Notes: generated by a model from the letters alone, not told the origin. Shown: positions 19,442 to 28,822, counted from the first letter of the stretch. The stretch is DNA of 64,000 bases from Gluconobacter cerinus (GCF_002723935.1 NZ_BEWM01000001.1:744001-808000); one strand, 5' to 3'. Program-made: numbers and translations.

Positions 19442-19476
19442 AAAAAGCCCGTAGGACCTTCCTACGGGCTTTTTTT
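19442..19476. terminator. Bidirectional terminator between clpA and the DUF3465 gene
   Basis: A perfect stem, AGCCCGTAGG/CCTACGGGCT with a five-base loop, is flanked by five A on the left and a run of T on the right. It ends clpA rightward, 13 bases after the clpA stop. It also overlaps the stop codon of the leftward gene at 19475. Confidence 0.92.
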
Positions 19477-19939
19477 ATTCGTAGCGGTGTCCGTTGACGG
19501 TCACATATCCGGGCCATGGCCATTTGCGGCTGGTGCCGTGATGCGTCCAGTCGATCCCCTGCTTGCGCAGGCTGTCGTAGTAGTACCGTCCCTGAACCTC
19601 GACGGTGTCGCCCTTCTGCACCCAGGGCCATTGGGGAGCGGTCATTTCATCAAGCCCGGAGACAATCCGGATGGACACGCCCTGCCCTACATCCAGGTAG
19701 AAATAGCCATGCCATCCGCTGCGGGTCCGCTTCGCATGGGGTGCAATGGCGATGACGCGCCCGCAAATATGCTCGGGAAGATCCGTCCGGGTGGCGCCAC
19801 GTTGCTCGAAGGTCTGCTGGTCACTCAGGAATTTTGCATTGTCACAGCTTGGCGGCATCGGCGCTATCGCCTGTGCCAGAGCGGGAAGTGGCGCACCAAA
19901 ACACGCCATCGCAGCCAGAAGTCTCAGACGGGACATCAT
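19475..19939 (-). CDS. Exported DUF3465-like protein of unknown function
   Basis: The product has ~154 residues with a signal peptide (MMSRLRLLAAMACF... ending ALAQA). The mature part contains GRVIAIAP, GDTVEVQGRYYYD and WTHHGTSRKWPWPGYV. These fit the DUF3465 family, small periplasmic proteins with an OB-like fold and a WTHH signature. No enzymatic role is known. The start is probably the ATG at 19939, which has GGAG upstream; a GTG at 19948 is possible. It converges with clpA. Confidence 0.75.
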   Translation of the reverse strand: MMSRLRLLAAMACFGAPLPALAQAIAPMPPSCDNAKFLSDQQTFEQRGATRTDLPEHICGRVIAIAPHAKRTRSGWHGYFYLDVGQGVSIRIVSGLDEMTAPQWPWVQKGDTVEVQGRYYYDSLRKQGIDWTHHGTSRKWPWPGYVTVNGHRYE

Positions 19940-20011
19940 CAAAAGCACTCTCCAGTCAGGAAAGTGCTTTTATGCGCCGAAACACATCCTGAAACAAATA
20001 CCGTCGCCCGT

Positions 20012-21031
20012 TTACAGGGAGCCGAACAGAACAGCCGTATCGATCATCCGGTTCGAGAAGCCCCATTCATTGTCATACCATGAGCAGACGCGAACCATTC
20101 GACCACATTCCATGATGGCCGTCTGCGTGGCGTCAAAATTCGAAGATGCGGGTGAATGGTTGAAGTCGCTACTAACCAAGGGGGCGCTGCTATAGGCCAG
20201 CACACCTTTCAAGGGGCCTGCAGCAGCTTCCTGCATGACGCGATTGACGTCTTTGGCCGTTTCCGGTGGACGGCGGGACAGAAAGTCGAACGATACCAGA
20301 GAAACATTGGGCGTTGGCACACGGATGGACGTTCCATCCAGACGACCCTTCAAATGCGGCAGAACCAGACCAATTGCCTTGGCCGCTCCCGTGGACGTAG
20401 GCACCATGTTGAGCGAAGCGGCTCTGGCCCGGCGAAGGTCCTTGTGGCGCCGGTCAACGATCTGCTGATCTCCGGTGAAAGAGTGGATCGTCACCATGTA
20501 TCCGCACTCGATACCGTAATTGTCGTCGAGCACTTTCACGAGCGGCGCCAGACAATTCGTTGTGCAGGAGGCATTGGAAATGACCGTCATATCCGGCTTC
20601 AGCATGTCATTGTTCACGCCGTAGACGATGGTTGCGTCCACATCCGTGCCAGGCGCTGAAATCAGGACTTTCCGTGCACCAGCCTGAAGAAGCGTGGAAG
20701 CTTTTTCCTTGGTGGTGAACAGTCCGGAGCATTCAAGAGCCACATCAACGCCGTCAAATGGCACCTTCGACGGGTCACGCTCGGATGAAATGCGAATGGG
20801 ACCGTAAGACCGCCCGTTATGGGTCAGGGTCAGCATATCGCCTTCGACGTGGACTTCCCCTGGCAGGCGGCCATGCACGCTGTCATATGTCAGCATGTGA
20901 ATCTTGTCTTCAACGGACCCAGGGCCATTGATGGCGACGGGCACAACGTCATCCCGGCCGCTTTCAAGAATGCTGCGAAGGGCCAGTCTGCCAATACGGC
21001 CAAAACCGTTAATGGCGATCTTTACTGTCAT
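20012..21031 (-). CDS. gap: Glyceraldehyde-3-phosphate dehydrogenase, type I
   Basis: This 339-residue enzyme oxidises glyceraldehyde-3-phosphate to 1,3-bisphosphoglycerate. The Rossmann motif INGFGRIGR is at residues 7-15; the catalytic Cys is C156 in NASCTTNC, with His183 (MVTIHS). At the position of the Asp that binds the adenine ribose and gives NAD preference, the sequence reads AIN-Gly36-PG. The 188-region reads VDRRHKD, without Pro. Both changes suggest use of NADP. The gene is 91 bases downstream of a sugar porter, with two hairpins in the gap. GGAG precedes the start. Confidence 0.95.
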   Translation of the reverse strand: MTVKIAINGFGRIGRLALRSILESGRDDVVPVAINGPGSVEDKIHMLTYDSVHGRLPGEVHVEGDMLTLTHNGRSYGPIRISSERDPSKVPFDGVDVALECSGLFTTKEKASTLLQAGARKVLISAPGTDVDATIVYGVNNDMLKPDMTVISNASCTTNCLAPLVKVLDDNYGIECGYMVTIHSFTGDQQIVDRRHKDLRRARAASLNMVPTSTGAAKAIGLVLPHLKGRLDGTSIRVPTPNVSLVSFDFLSRRPPETAKDVNRVMQEAAAGPLKGVLAYSSAPLVSSDFNHSPASSNFDATQTAIMECGRMVRVCSWYDNEWGFSNRMIDTAVLFGSL

Positions 21032-21053
21032 TGTCTTTGGTCTCCGTCAGGGA

Positions 21054-21103
21054 AAACCGCCGCAAAGGCGGTTTGTCCCGGCAGGTGTGAAAGCGCCGGG
21101 ACA
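21054..21103 (-). promoter_or_regulatory. Tandem hairpins in the gap leader (possible attenuator or terminator)
   Basis: Read leftward, the first hairpin has nine-base arms TGTCCCGGC/GCCGGGACA (21103-21074). It runs directly into a second, AAACCGCC/GGCGGTTT (21074-21054), followed by TCCC and then the GGAG ribosome-binding site of gap. The second has a short T run of four. They could end the sugar-porter transcript, attenuate read-through into gap, or stabilise the gap message. Confidence 0.6.
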
Positions 21104-21122
21104 GTCGTGCCGAGGGGCAGGA

Positions 21123-22523
21123 TCACAGACCGATCCGGTTGAGTGGCTTGCCCGCCATCAGGTTCCGCTCGATTTGCTCAAGGGAAACACCGCGGGTTTC
21201 AGGCACAAATTTCAGGGTGAGGTAGATGAAGAACGCATTGAACGCCGCGTACATCCAGAAGGTCTGGGCATTCCCGATGGTGTTCAGGAGCGTCAGGAAC
21301 GTCAGGCCGACGATCATGTTCGTGACCCAGTTCGTGAAGGTGGAGCAACCGATGCCGAAATCGCGCCCTTTGATGGGCTGAACTTCCGAGCATAGGATCC
21401 ACACCAGTGGACCGGCAGAGAACGCAAATCCGACGATGAAGGCCAAGAGCATGATCACGGCGCCATATCGCGCAAGTTCGCTATTGCCGGTTCCGAAGTA
21501 GAGCAGCGTTCCGACTGAAGCCATGCCGATCGTCATGATGATGAAGCCGGCAATCAGCATTGGGCGACGGCCCCATTTGTCCACGAAGCCAATGGCAATG
21601 AACGTCGACAGCACATTCACCAGACCGACAATCGCCGTGCCCCACATGGCTGCGTTATCGCCAAAACCTGCGACTTCGAAGATGCGGGGAGCGTAGTACA
21701 TCACCACGATGATGCCTGTGAACTGCTGCATGGTCTGGAGCAGGATGCCCAGAAAAACAGAGCGGCGGAAATTGGCGTTGGCCTTGAACAGGCCGTAGCC
21801 ACCTTCAATCTGCGCAAGCTGCTCTTCAATGTCCGAGATCTCGGCGCGCGCATCGCCTTCATGGCCACGCAGTTGATGCAGAACCGTAAAGGCTTCGTCC
21901 TTACGGCCCCGCAATACGAGCCAACGGGGGCTGTCAGGCAGCAGCAGCACGCCAAGCAGAAACACGACGCCTGGAATAGCGACAATGCCGAGCATCCAGC
22001 GCCATGAGCCGGAATAAGCCAGCAGCGCATCAGAGATGAACGCTACAAAAATCCCGACTGTAATCATGAGCTGGTAAACCGAGATCAGAGACCCACGGTA
22101 GTGCTGATGCGCAATCTCGGAGATGTAAAGTGGAGCGGTAAAGCTTGCGATGCCAACAGACACGCCAAGCACCATACGCCCCACAATCAGCAGCGTGACG
22201 GATGTTGCCAGCGCGCACAGCAGCGACCCGAGAACAAACAGGACAGCTGAAGACAGCAGCAGGCGCTTCCGGCCGAAGAGATAGGACAAGCGCCCACCGC
22301 AGACGGCACCTACCGCCGCACCAACCATCATCGATGAGACGATGCACTCCTTGCCGAAGTCCGTGACGTTGAATTCCAGACCGATGAATTTCAGAGCCCC
22401 TGAAATCACACCCAGATCGAGACCAAACATCAGACCCGCAACAGCAGCCAGAATTGCCGTCAGGACACTTTTACCATTCAGAGACACTGGCGGCGGTGGT
22501 GCCGAAAGGTCGATGCCACTCAT
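21123..22523 (-). CDS. MFS sugar:proton symporter (sugar porter family)
   Basis: The 466-residue product has about twelve membrane segments. Family signatures are GLMFGLDLGVISGAL in the first helix, LFGRKRLLL and DKWGRRPMLI in the two loop-2/3 positions, LLPDSPRWLVLRGR after helix 6 and KFVPETRGVSLEQIE after helix 12. These place it with GalP/XylE/AraE-like hexose and pentose importers. QQFTGIIVVMYYAP resembles the QQ-x-G-N sugar-binding helix but has Ile-Ile in place of the usual Asn. AAGGA precedes the start; a perfect palindrome lies 21 bases upstream. The substrate is unknown. Confidence 0.92.
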   Translation of the reverse strand: MSGIDLSAPPPPVSLNGKSVLTAILAAVAGLMFGLDLGVISGALKFIGLEFNVTDFGKECIVSSMMVGAAVGAVCGGRLSYLFGRKRLLLSSAVLFVLGSLLCALATSVTLLIVGRMVLGVSVGIASFTAPLYISEIAHQHYRGSLISVYQLMITVGIFVAFISDALLAYSGSWRWMLGIVAIPGVVFLLGVLLLPDSPRWLVLRGRKDEAFTVLHQLRGHEGDARAEISDIEEQLAQIEGGYGLFKANANFRRSVFLGILLQTMQQFTGIIVVMYYAPRIFEVAGFGDNAAMWGTAIVGLVNVLSTFIAIGFVDKWGRRPMLIAGFIIMTIGMASVGTLLYFGTGNSELARYGAVIMLLAFIVGFAFSAGPLVWILCSEVQPIKGRDFGIGCSTFTNWVTNMIVGLTFLTLLNTIGNAQTFWMYAAFNAFFIYLTLKFVPETRGVSLEQIERNLMAGKPLNRIGL

Positions 22524-22543
22524 TGCCTTATTCCTTACTTCAG

Positions 22544-22560
22544 ATTCCCATTATGGGAAT
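22544..22560. promoter_or_regulatory. 17-bp perfect palindrome upstream of the sugar porter (probable operator)
   Basis: The sequence ATTCCCATTATGGGAAT has eight-base arms around one central base. It ends 21 bases before the start codon of the leftward sugar porter, a position where a bound repressor would block transcription or early elongation. No other copy was seen in the window. Confidence 0.6.
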
Positions 22561-22605
22561 AGTCTTTCAACGCAGCATGTTCTCAGGTTGTTTATTCAAG
22601 TAAAA

Positions 22606-22643
22606 TCAAATAAAAGAGACGAGTTATATTTCTTTTTATTTGA
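22606..22643. repeat. AT-rich inverted repeat next to the ETF-QO stop codon
   Basis: Ten-base perfect arms, TCAAATAAAA (22606-22615) and TTTTATTTGA (22634-22643), are separated by 18 bases. It begins three bases past the stop codon of ETF-QO. The stem contains almost only A:T pairs, so it is not a standard terminator. Confidence 0.5.
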
Positions 22644-22645
22644 AT

Positions 22646-24298
22646 TTACATGTTTGGATAGTTCGGCCCATCGCCTCCCTGCGGCGTTGTCCAAACGATA
22701 TTCTGGCTTGGATCTTTGATGTCGCAGGTTTTGCAATGCACACAGTTCTGGAAGTTAATCTGGAACCGTGGCTGTTCATTCTCCGGACGCAGAACCTCAT
22801 ACACGCCCGCCGGGCAGTAACGCTGGGCAGGCTCAGCGTAGAGCGGCAGGTTCACCTGGATTGGGATGGATGGATCACGGAGTGTCAGATGGCAGGGTTG
22901 GCGTTCTTCGTGGTTGGTGAAGGCAAACGCCACATTGGTTGTGCGATCAAAGCTGAGTTGCCCGTCCGGCTTGCGATATTCAATCGGCTTGAAACTGGCA
23001 GCCAACCCTGTTGCCGCGGCATCGGACTTTCCATGTCCGAGCGTTCTGAAGGGAGAGTGCCCGGTCAGAGTTGTCATCCACATATCCAGACCACCGAGCG
23101 CAACACCGCCCAGGAGGCCAAACCGCTCCCAGAGAGGTTTGACGTTACGGACGGCCTTTAAGTCTGTCCCGACAGGGCCGTTTCGCAGTTCTTCCTCATA
23201 ATCCGTCAGTTCATCCTGAGCGCGCCCAGCCGCCAGCGCTACGCGGGCCGCATCGGCAGCGGCAATGCCGGAGAAAATGGCGTTATGACTGCCCTTGATG
23301 CGCGGAACATTCACAAGCCCGGCGGAACACCCGAGCAGAACGCCGCCAGGGAAAGTCACTTTCGGAATGGACTGCCAACCACCTTCGGATAGCGCACGCG
23401 CACCATAAGCCACGCGTTTTCCGCCCTTCAGCAGTTCGGCCACCATCGGATGATGCTTGAACTCCTGAAACTCACGGTAAGGGTCCAGATACGGGTTTTC
23501 ATAGCCCAGATGGACGACAAACCCGACGCAGACCTGATTGTTGTCGAGATGGTAGATGAAGGACCCGCCACCCGCCTTGCTGTTCAGCGGCCACCCCATG
23601 GTGTGTGTGACTGTGCCTTCATGATGCTTGGCGGGATCGATCTCCCAGATTTCCTTGAGGCCCAGCCCGAATTTCTGCGGATCCTTGCCCTCGGAAAGCG
23701 CGAAACGATCCATTAGCTGACGAGCCAGTGATCCCCGCGCACCTTCGGCGAAGAACACGTATTTCCCGCGCAGTTCCATACCAGGTTCGTAGGCATCACC
23801 CGGCGTTCCATCGGGGTTTTTACCGAACTCGCCAGCCACCACACCCGCAACGCGACCCTGTTCGTCATAAACGACTTCGCTTGCCGCCATACCGGGGAAG
23901 ATTTCCACTTCCAGACCCTCTGCGACCTGTGCCAGCCAGCGGCAGACATTCCCCAGCGAGACAATGTAATTCCCGTGGTTGTCCATGAGCTTTGGCATCA
24001 GAACATTCGGCAGGCGGATCTGGCTCTTTTCCGTCAGCAGGAAGAAATTGTCTTCCCTCACCGGCACGGTGATGGGCGCATCCATGGTCCGCCATTCGGG
24101 AAGCAGCACATCCAGCGCGCACGGATCAATGACCGCGCCTGACAGGATATGCGCCCCGACTTCAGACCCTTTATCCAGTACGACCACGGAGAGGTTCGGC
24201 TCATTCTGTTTGAGCCGGATCGCCGCGGAGAGACCGGCAGGGCCAGCGCCGACGATGACAACGTCATAGTCCATGCTTTCCCGTTCGATCGTAGTCAT
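22646..24298 (-). CDS. Electron transfer flavoprotein-ubiquinone oxidoreductase
   Basis: The 550-residue membrane-associated flavoprotein moves electrons from reduced ETF to ubiquinone. The FAD-binding motif VIVGAGPAGLSAAIRL is at residues ~14-29. The C-terminus carries a 4Fe-4S site: Cys in YCPAGVYEV plus CVHCKTC. FQINFQNCVHCKTCDIKDP and WTTPQGGDGPNYPNM are diagnostic of ETF-QO. It is last in a leftward run of seven genes, 34 bases after etfA, with a strong GGAGGAG upstream. It links the acyl-CoA dehydrogenase at the head of this operon to the respiratory chain. Confidence 0.96.
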   Translation of the reverse strand: MTTIERESMDYDVVIVGAGPAGLSAAIRLKQNEPNLSVVVLDKGSEVGAHILSGAVIDPCALDVLLPEWRTMDAPITVPVREDNFFLLTEKSQIRLPNVLMPKLMDNHGNYIVSLGNVCRWLAQVAEGLEVEIFPGMAASEVVYDEQGRVAGVVAGEFGKNPDGTPGDAYEPGMELRGKYVFFAEGARGSLARQLMDRFALSEGKDPQKFGLGLKEIWEIDPAKHHEGTVTHTMGWPLNSKAGGGSFIYHLDNNQVCVGFVVHLGYENPYLDPYREFQEFKHHPMVAELLKGGKRVAYGARALSEGGWQSIPKVTFPGGVLLGCSAGLVNVPRIKGSHNAIFSGIAAADAARVALAAGRAQDELTDYEEELRNGPVGTDLKAVRNVKPLWERFGLLGGVALGGLDMWMTTLTGHSPFRTLGHGKSDAAATGLAASFKPIEYRKPDGQLSFDRTTNVAFAFTNHEERQPCHLTLRDPSIPIQVNLPLYAEPAQRYCPAGVYEVLRPENEQPRFQINFQNCVHCKTCDIKDPSQNIVWTTPQGGDGPNYPNM

Positions 24299-24332
24299 GG
24301 TCTTTCTCCTCCCTGCAGACTGCCAGGGCCTG

Positions 24333-25259
24333 TCAGAGTTTTGCCGTCAGTTCGGGAAGGATGGTGAAGAGGTCTCCCACCAGCCCATAATCCGCGACCT
24401 GGAAAATCGGGGCGTCTTCGTCCTTGTTGATGGCGACGATCACCCGGGAATCCTTCATGCCCGCCAGATGCTGGATCGCCCCGGAAATACCGACTGCGAT
24501 ATACAGATCAGGCGCCACGATCTTGCCCGTCTGCCCGACCTGCCAGTCATTCGGCGCGTATCCGGCATCCACGGCCGCACGGCTGGCGCCGATGGCAGCA
24601 TTCAGCTTGTCCGCAAGCTTGGCGATGGTGTCGAAGTTCTCTTTCGATCCCACGCCGCGGCCGCCTGAAACGATGTTCTTCGCAGCCGTCAGTTCCGGAC
24701 GTTCGGATTCAACCGCCTTGTCTTCCACCCAGGACGAGAGACCCGGATCGGCAGGCACGGAGACATTGTCCACACTGGCTGAGCCACCTTCACCAACAGC
24801 CGAAAAGGCCGCCGTACGAATGGTGAAAACCTTTACCGGATCGGAGGACTGCACCGTCTGGATCGCATTGCCAGCATAGACCGGACGATCGAACGTCTCG
24901 GCATCCTTTACGGCCGTTACGTCTGACAGGATCATGACATCCAACAAAGCCGCAACGCGTGGCAGAACGTTCTTGGAGAATGCCGTCGAGCCCGCAGCGA
25001 TATGGCTGTAACCGGACGCCAAAGACACGATGAGGGCGGCGACAGGTTCAGCCAGTTCATGAGCCAGAGACGCATCATCTGCCAGCAGGACCTTGGACAC
25101 GCCCTCAAGCTTTGCAGCTTCGGCGGCGGCTTCCGTGCCGTTCTGGGTAGCAACAAGAACTGTCACATCGCCCAGCGCTTTGACGGCAGACAGGGCCTTG
25201 GCAACGGTATCGGTTACGAGGTGGCCATTGGCCACCTCAGCGAGCAGCAGAACAGACAT
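24333..25259 (-). CDS. etfA: Electron transfer flavoprotein subunit alpha
   Basis: The 308-residue product has the C-terminal FAD-binding domain signature. [12 protein letters not shown] and the segment [32 protein letters not shown] are typical of EtfA/FixB. With EtfB it accepts electrons from acyl-CoA dehydrogenases. Its start overlaps the etfB stop by one base (TGATG), so the two subunits are coupled. Confidence 0.97.
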   Translation of the reverse strand: MSVLLLAEVANGHLVTDTVAKALSAVKALGDVTVLVATQNGTEAAAEAAKLEGVSKVLLADDASLAHELAEPVAALIVSLASGYSHIAAGSTAFSKNVLPRVAALLDVMILSDVTAVKDAETFDRPVYAGNAIQTVQSSDPVKVFTIRTAAFSAVGEGGSASVDNVSVPADPGLSSWVEDKAVESERPELTAAKNIVSGGRGVGSKENFDTIAKLADKLNAAIGASRAAVDAGYAPNDWQVGQTGKIVAPDLYIAVGISGAIQHLAGMKDSRVIVAINKDEDAPIFQVADYGLVGDLFTILPELTAKL

Positions 25260-26020
25260 CAGATCACTCCTGCTTCATTTTTGAGTTTCGAAACCAGCTC
25301 ATCAACGGAACTGACCTTCACACCAGCCTGACGCTGAGGCGGTTCAGCCGTGCGGATGACCTTCAGACGCGGCGTAATGTCCACTCCGAGGTCAGACGCC
25401 TTGCGTTCTTCGAGCGGCTTCTTCTTGGCCTTCATGATGTTGGGCAGCGCGACATAACGCGGCTCGTTCAGGCGCAGATCGGACGTGATGATGGCAGGCA
25501 GCTTCACGCGGATGGTCTGAAGACCACCATCAACCTCACGGCTGACGGTTGCGCTGTCGCCTTCAATCTCGACAGACGATGCAAAGGTGGCTTGTCCCCA
25601 GCCCAGCAGGGCGGCGAGCATCTGACCAGTCGCGTTCATGTCGTTATCGATGGCCTGCTTGCCCGCGATGACGAGGTTTGGTTTCTCATCCTCAATCACC
25701 TTCGCCAGCAGTTTGGCGACGGCGAGAGGCTCGATATCCACATTCACATCCGTCGTGGCTTCGACGAAAATGGCACGGTCCGTGCCCATGGCGAGCACAG
25801 TGCGTAGTGTTTCTTTCGCCTGCGGCACACCGATAGAGACAGCGACCACTTCCGTGGCGATGCCTTTTTCCTTGAGGCGGACGGCTTCTTCGATGGCGAT
25901 TTCGTCAAACGGATTGACCGACATCTTGACGTTCGCAAGCTCGACCCCAGATCCGTCACCCTTTACGCGGATGCGGACGTTGTAATCGACGACACGTTTG
26001 ACAGGGACGAGGATCTTCAT
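25259..26020 (-). CDS. etfB: Electron transfer flavoprotein subunit beta
   Basis: The product has 253 residues from the ATG at 26020 ([15 protein letters not shown]); the frame is open 56 codons further upstream, inside the previous gene. [17 protein letters not shown] and the AMP-site region [23 protein letters not shown] are conserved EtfB features. [20 protein letters not shown] is the family's recognition-loop region that contacts dehydrogenases. It follows the isomerase gene with a 16-base gap, inside the acyl-CoA dehydrogenase operon. Confidence 0.97.
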   Translation of the reverse strand: MKILVPVKRVVDYNVRIRVKGDGSGVELANVKMSVNPFDEIAIEEAVRLKEKGIATEVVAVSIGVPQAKETLRTVLAMGTDRAIFVEATTDVNVDIEPLAVAKLLAKVIEDEKPNLVIAGKQAIDNDMNATGQMLAALLGWGQATFASSVEIEGDSATVSREVDGGLQTIRVKLPAIITSDLRLNEPRYVALPNIMKAKKKPLEERKASDLGVDITPRLKVIRTAEPPQRQAGVKVSSVDELVSKLKNEAGVI

Positions 26021-26036
26021 GATGCCCTCCGATGGG

Positions 26037-26894
26037 TCAGCAGACAGTGCGGAAGCGTTCGACCATCGTGTCCAGCACGTCAGCCGGGTGGCGCTTCCAC
26101 CAGTTGTTCGCGGAAAAGATTTCCACCTCGCAGAAGCCGGAATACCCGGCGGCTTCCACCTCCCTGCGGATCCCCCGCAGGTCCGCAACGCCGTCCCCCA
26201 TCATCCCGCGGTCAAGCAGGATGTCTGTTGTGGGAACGAGCCAGTCACAGAGGTGAAAGCCCAGAATGCGGTTTCCCGCACGAGCGAGCTGGCGTGGCAG
26301 GTCCGTGTCCCACCACACATGGTAGATATCGATCGCAACGCCCACGCTATCCGACGCCAGAAGGTCGCACAGATCCAAGGCGTCACGGGTGGTCGTGAGG
26401 CAGGAGCGGTCTCCGGCATAGGCCGGATGCAGCGGCTCCAGCGCGAGTTTCACGCCACAGGCTTCAGCGTAGGGAATGGCCTTCGCCATCCGGTCCGCCA
26501 CGATGTCCAGGCTGTGAGCCACGCCCTTCGTGCCGGTTTCCACACCACCGACAACGATGGTCAGAACATCGGTTCCGAGCGCGGCTGTCTGATCGATGGA
26601 CTGACGGAAATCCGACAGGATCGCCTCTTCGCTCTGAAGGCCCAGCGGACCGACCAGAAAGGGCGTCCGGCACAGGCCGACAACCTGCACCCCGGCCTGA
26701 CGCGCCCGGTCTCCAATTTCCGCAGCCCGGCCTTCAATCTCCCGCCGCCAGAACACGATCCCGCCGATGCCACGTTCAGCACAGGCGTCGATCGTCTGTT
26801 CCGGTGACCACCCTGCCCCCACACTCGGCACATTATGGCCAAGCGTTGCGGTATTGAGGGCGAGAGCCGAATGATCGTGGCGAAAGTCCCGCAT
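26037..26894 (-). CDS. TIM-barrel sugar phosphate isomerase/epimerase family protein
   Basis: The 285-residue product belongs to the xylose isomerase-like TIM-barrel superfamily (AP_endonuc_2). Metal-binding candidates are Glu in KLALEPLHP, Asp and His in [11 protein letters not shown], His in LGFHLCDW and Glu in GFCEVEIFS, in the expected order for this fold. Such enzymes isomerise or epimerise sugars or act on keto-sugars. It lies two bases after the DUF993 gene and 16 before etfB. Pairing of this family with DUF993 proteins also occurs in other bacteria, as far as I recall. The substrate is unknown. Confidence 0.85.
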   Translation of the reverse strand: MRDFRHDHSALALNTATLGHNVPSVGAGWSPEQTIDACAERGIGGIVFWRREIEGRAAEIGDRARQAGVQVVGLCRTPFLVGPLGLQSEEAILSDFRQSIDQTAALGTDVLTIVVGGVETGTKGVAHSLDIVADRMAKAIPYAEACGVKLALEPLHPAYAGDRSCLTTTRDALDLCDLLASDSVGVAIDIYHVWWDTDLPRQLARAGNRILGFHLCDWLVPTTDILLDRGMMGDGVADLRGIRREVEAAGYSGFCEVEIFSANNWWKRHPADVLDTMVERFRTVC

Positions 26895-26896
26895 GA

Positions 26897-28045
26897 TCAG
26901 GCCCCGTACACCGACAGAAGCGACTTCATGCGGTGCACAGCCAGATCCGGGTTCCGCAACAGGCCGCAGCCATCTGCGAGACGGAAGATCTCCGTGAAAT
27001 GCTGGAGGGACCGCATGGACTGCGCACCATTCAGCATAACGAAGTGATCCTGAAAGCCATTCAGCCAGGCCAGAAACACCACACCCGTCTTGTAGTACTG
27101 CGTCGGGGCCTGAAAGATCACACGAGCGAGTGGAACAGTCGGGTCGAGTGCGTCGTGAAAACCTTTCACGTCCCCCTCGCCGAGCAGTTTTACACCACGA
27201 GCCGCAAGCGGCGCGATCGGATCGAAAATGCCGAGAAGCGCGTGGCTGTAACCCTGCTCGTCACCAGCGATCAGTTCCGGGTAATTGAAGTCATCACCCG
27301 TATACATCCGCACGCCCTTTGGCAGGCGACGGCGCATGATGATTTCCTTCTCCTTGTCGAGAAGGGAAATCTTGATGCCGTCCACCTTCGAGACGTTTTC
27401 TTCAATGATGCTCAGGACTGTTTCCAGCGCCTCATTGAAATCATCCGTGCCCCAATAGCCTGCCAGAGCCGGATCGAAATCCTTGCCCAGCCAGTGCAGA
27501 ACGACAGGCGCATCACAGGCAGAGAGCACCTCGCGGTAGACCCGCTTATAGTCCTCAGCACTGGACGCCACGCGGACGAGGGCTCGGCTGGCCATCAGAA
27601 TGACGCGTGCGCCAACCTTCTGGATCGCCTCGACCTGTTCCAGGTACGCCGCCAGTACATGATCGACAGAGCGTGCATCCTTCGGGTCCAGATGGTCTGT
27701 CCCCGCACCGTTCACGACCATCGCATCCGGCAGTTCGGCCTTGGTGCGACGGATCAGATCCAGCGCGCCGGGCCAGTCCAGCCCCATGCCGCGCTGGGCC
27801 GTATCCATGGCTTCCGCAATGCCGAGGCCCATGCCAACGAGATAGCGACGGAACTCAAGCGTCTTCTTCCAGTCGATCGTTGCGCGGCCGGACGGTGCAT
27901 TATCCGTGAACGGATCAGCGACGACATGGGCCGCCGAATAAACGATCCGGGCCGGATTAGCCGGAAGGACACTGCGAGGAACAGGAGTACCGATCAGATG
28001 GTAATCCATCTTCCGGCCGGTTTCGTCGGGCAGGATGATCTTCAT
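26897..28045 (-). CDS. DUF993 protein (dihydrodipicolinate-synthase-like fold)
   Basis: The 382-residue product fits the DUF993 family, related to the DHDPS/N-acetylneuraminate lyase class I aldolases. K225 in DGIKISLLD sits where DHDPS has its Schiff-base Lys (GIKE). The earlier VVLHWLGKDFDPALAGYW stands in place of the usual strand with the catalytic Tyr. So it may be an aldolase or lyase acting on a keto acid or keto sugar. No biochemical role is established that I know of. It lies nine bases after the SDR and two before the isomerase, inside the acyl-CoA dehydrogenase-ETF operon. Confidence 0.82.
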   Translation of the reverse strand: MKIILPDETGRKMDYHLIGTPVPRSVLPANPARIVYSAAHVVADPFTDNAPSGRATIDWKKTLEFRRYLVGMGLGIAEAMDTAQRGMGLDWPGALDLIRRTKAELPDAMVVNGAGTDHLDPKDARSVDHVLAAYLEQVEAIQKVGARVILMASRALVRVASSAEDYKRVYREVLSACDAPVVLHWLGKDFDPALAGYWGTDDFNEALETVLSIIEENVSKVDGIKISLLDKEKEIIMRRRLPKGVRMYTGDDFNYPELIAGDEQGYSHALLGIFDPIAPLAARGVKLLGEGDVKGFHDALDPTVPLARVIFQAPTQYYKTGVVFLAWLNGFQDHFVMLNGAQSMRSLQHFTEIFRLADGCGLLRNPDLAVHRMKSLLSVYGA

Positions 28046-28054
28046 AACCGTTTC

Positions 28055-28822
28055 TCAGAAGCGCGGCACAAGCATTCCGGCATCCGCCGAAATGACCTGG
28101 CCTGTGGTGTAAGGCAGTTTCCCGGTGGCAAGGGCCGCAATGATGCGTCCCATGTCCGAGGGCTCTCCAACACGGGGAAGCAGGGTCAGCCCCTCTTCCG
28201 CGCGCTGGCGGTAGTGCTGAATGACGGCAGCCGTCATTTCTGTAGCGATCAGGCCAGGCTGAACGTCATAAACCGCGATATTCTCGATCCCGAGACGCAC
28301 AGCCAGAGCCTTGGACACCATGGCCGCCGCAGCCTTTGACGCGCAGTATTCAGACCGTTGCACCGCCACAGCCGTCGCGTTCGACGATGTGACGTTGACG
28401 ATCGAATGGAACGCATCGGCTGACCGTTCCCGGCTCAGAAGACGCTTTGCGAAAGCCTGTGACAGGAAGAACACCGCCTTCGCATTGATCGTCAGGCAGC
28501 GGTCCCAGCTTGCTTCGGACACGTCCAGCAGGTCACCCCGCTGGAGGACGCCGACGCCCGCATTGTTCACCAGCGTTGTCAGCGGGCCGAGTTCGTCTTC
28601 AATCCGCGCCAGAACACCGTCATGGGCGCTGATGTCGGACACATCGAACGGGGCGGCTACAACCTTGGCGCCCAGCCCCTCCAGACGGGCCACGGCTGCA
28701 CGCAGTTCTGCATCATCAACCGGTCCATTTACCGCTAAAGAAAAGCCTTCTTTAGCGAGCGCTTCCGCGGCGGCCAGGCCGATCCCGCGTGAAGAGCCGG
28801 TGACGAGAGCGACCTGTCTCAT
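28055..28822 (-). CDS. Short-chain dehydrogenase/reductase (FabG-like)
   Basis: The 255-residue product has the NAD(P) loop TGSSRGIG (residues 8-15), NNAG at ~88-91, a Ser in VNVTSSNAT and the catalytic YCASK. The C-terminal GQVISADAGMLVPRF is typical. The family oxidises or reduces secondary alcohols, 3-hydroxyacyl groups or polyols; here it is probably a step of the surrounding pathway and not the housekeeping FabG. Its ATG overlaps the acyl-CoA dehydrogenase stop (ATGA, 28819-28822), so the two are coupled. Confidence 0.88.
   Translation of the reverse strand: MRQVALVTGSSRGIGLAAAEALAKEGFSLAVNGPVDDAELRAAVARLEGLGAKVVAAPFDVSDISAHDGVLARIEDELGPLTTLVNNAGVGVLQRGDLLDVSEASWDRCLTINAKAVFFLSQAFAKRLLSRERSADAFHSIVNVTSSNATAVAVQRSEYCASKAAAAMVSKALAVRLGIENIAVYDVQPGLIATEMTAAVIQHYRQRAEEGLTLLPRVGEPSDMGRIIAALATGKLPYTTGQVISADAGMLVPRF

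Noticed and set aside
26933-28339. Open frame of ~468 codons antisense to the DUF993 and SDR genes
   Set aside because: It lies wholly opposite two well-supported genes, has an unusual composition (many His, Arg, Gln) and no recognisable family; it is a mirror of the codon bias of the real genes.
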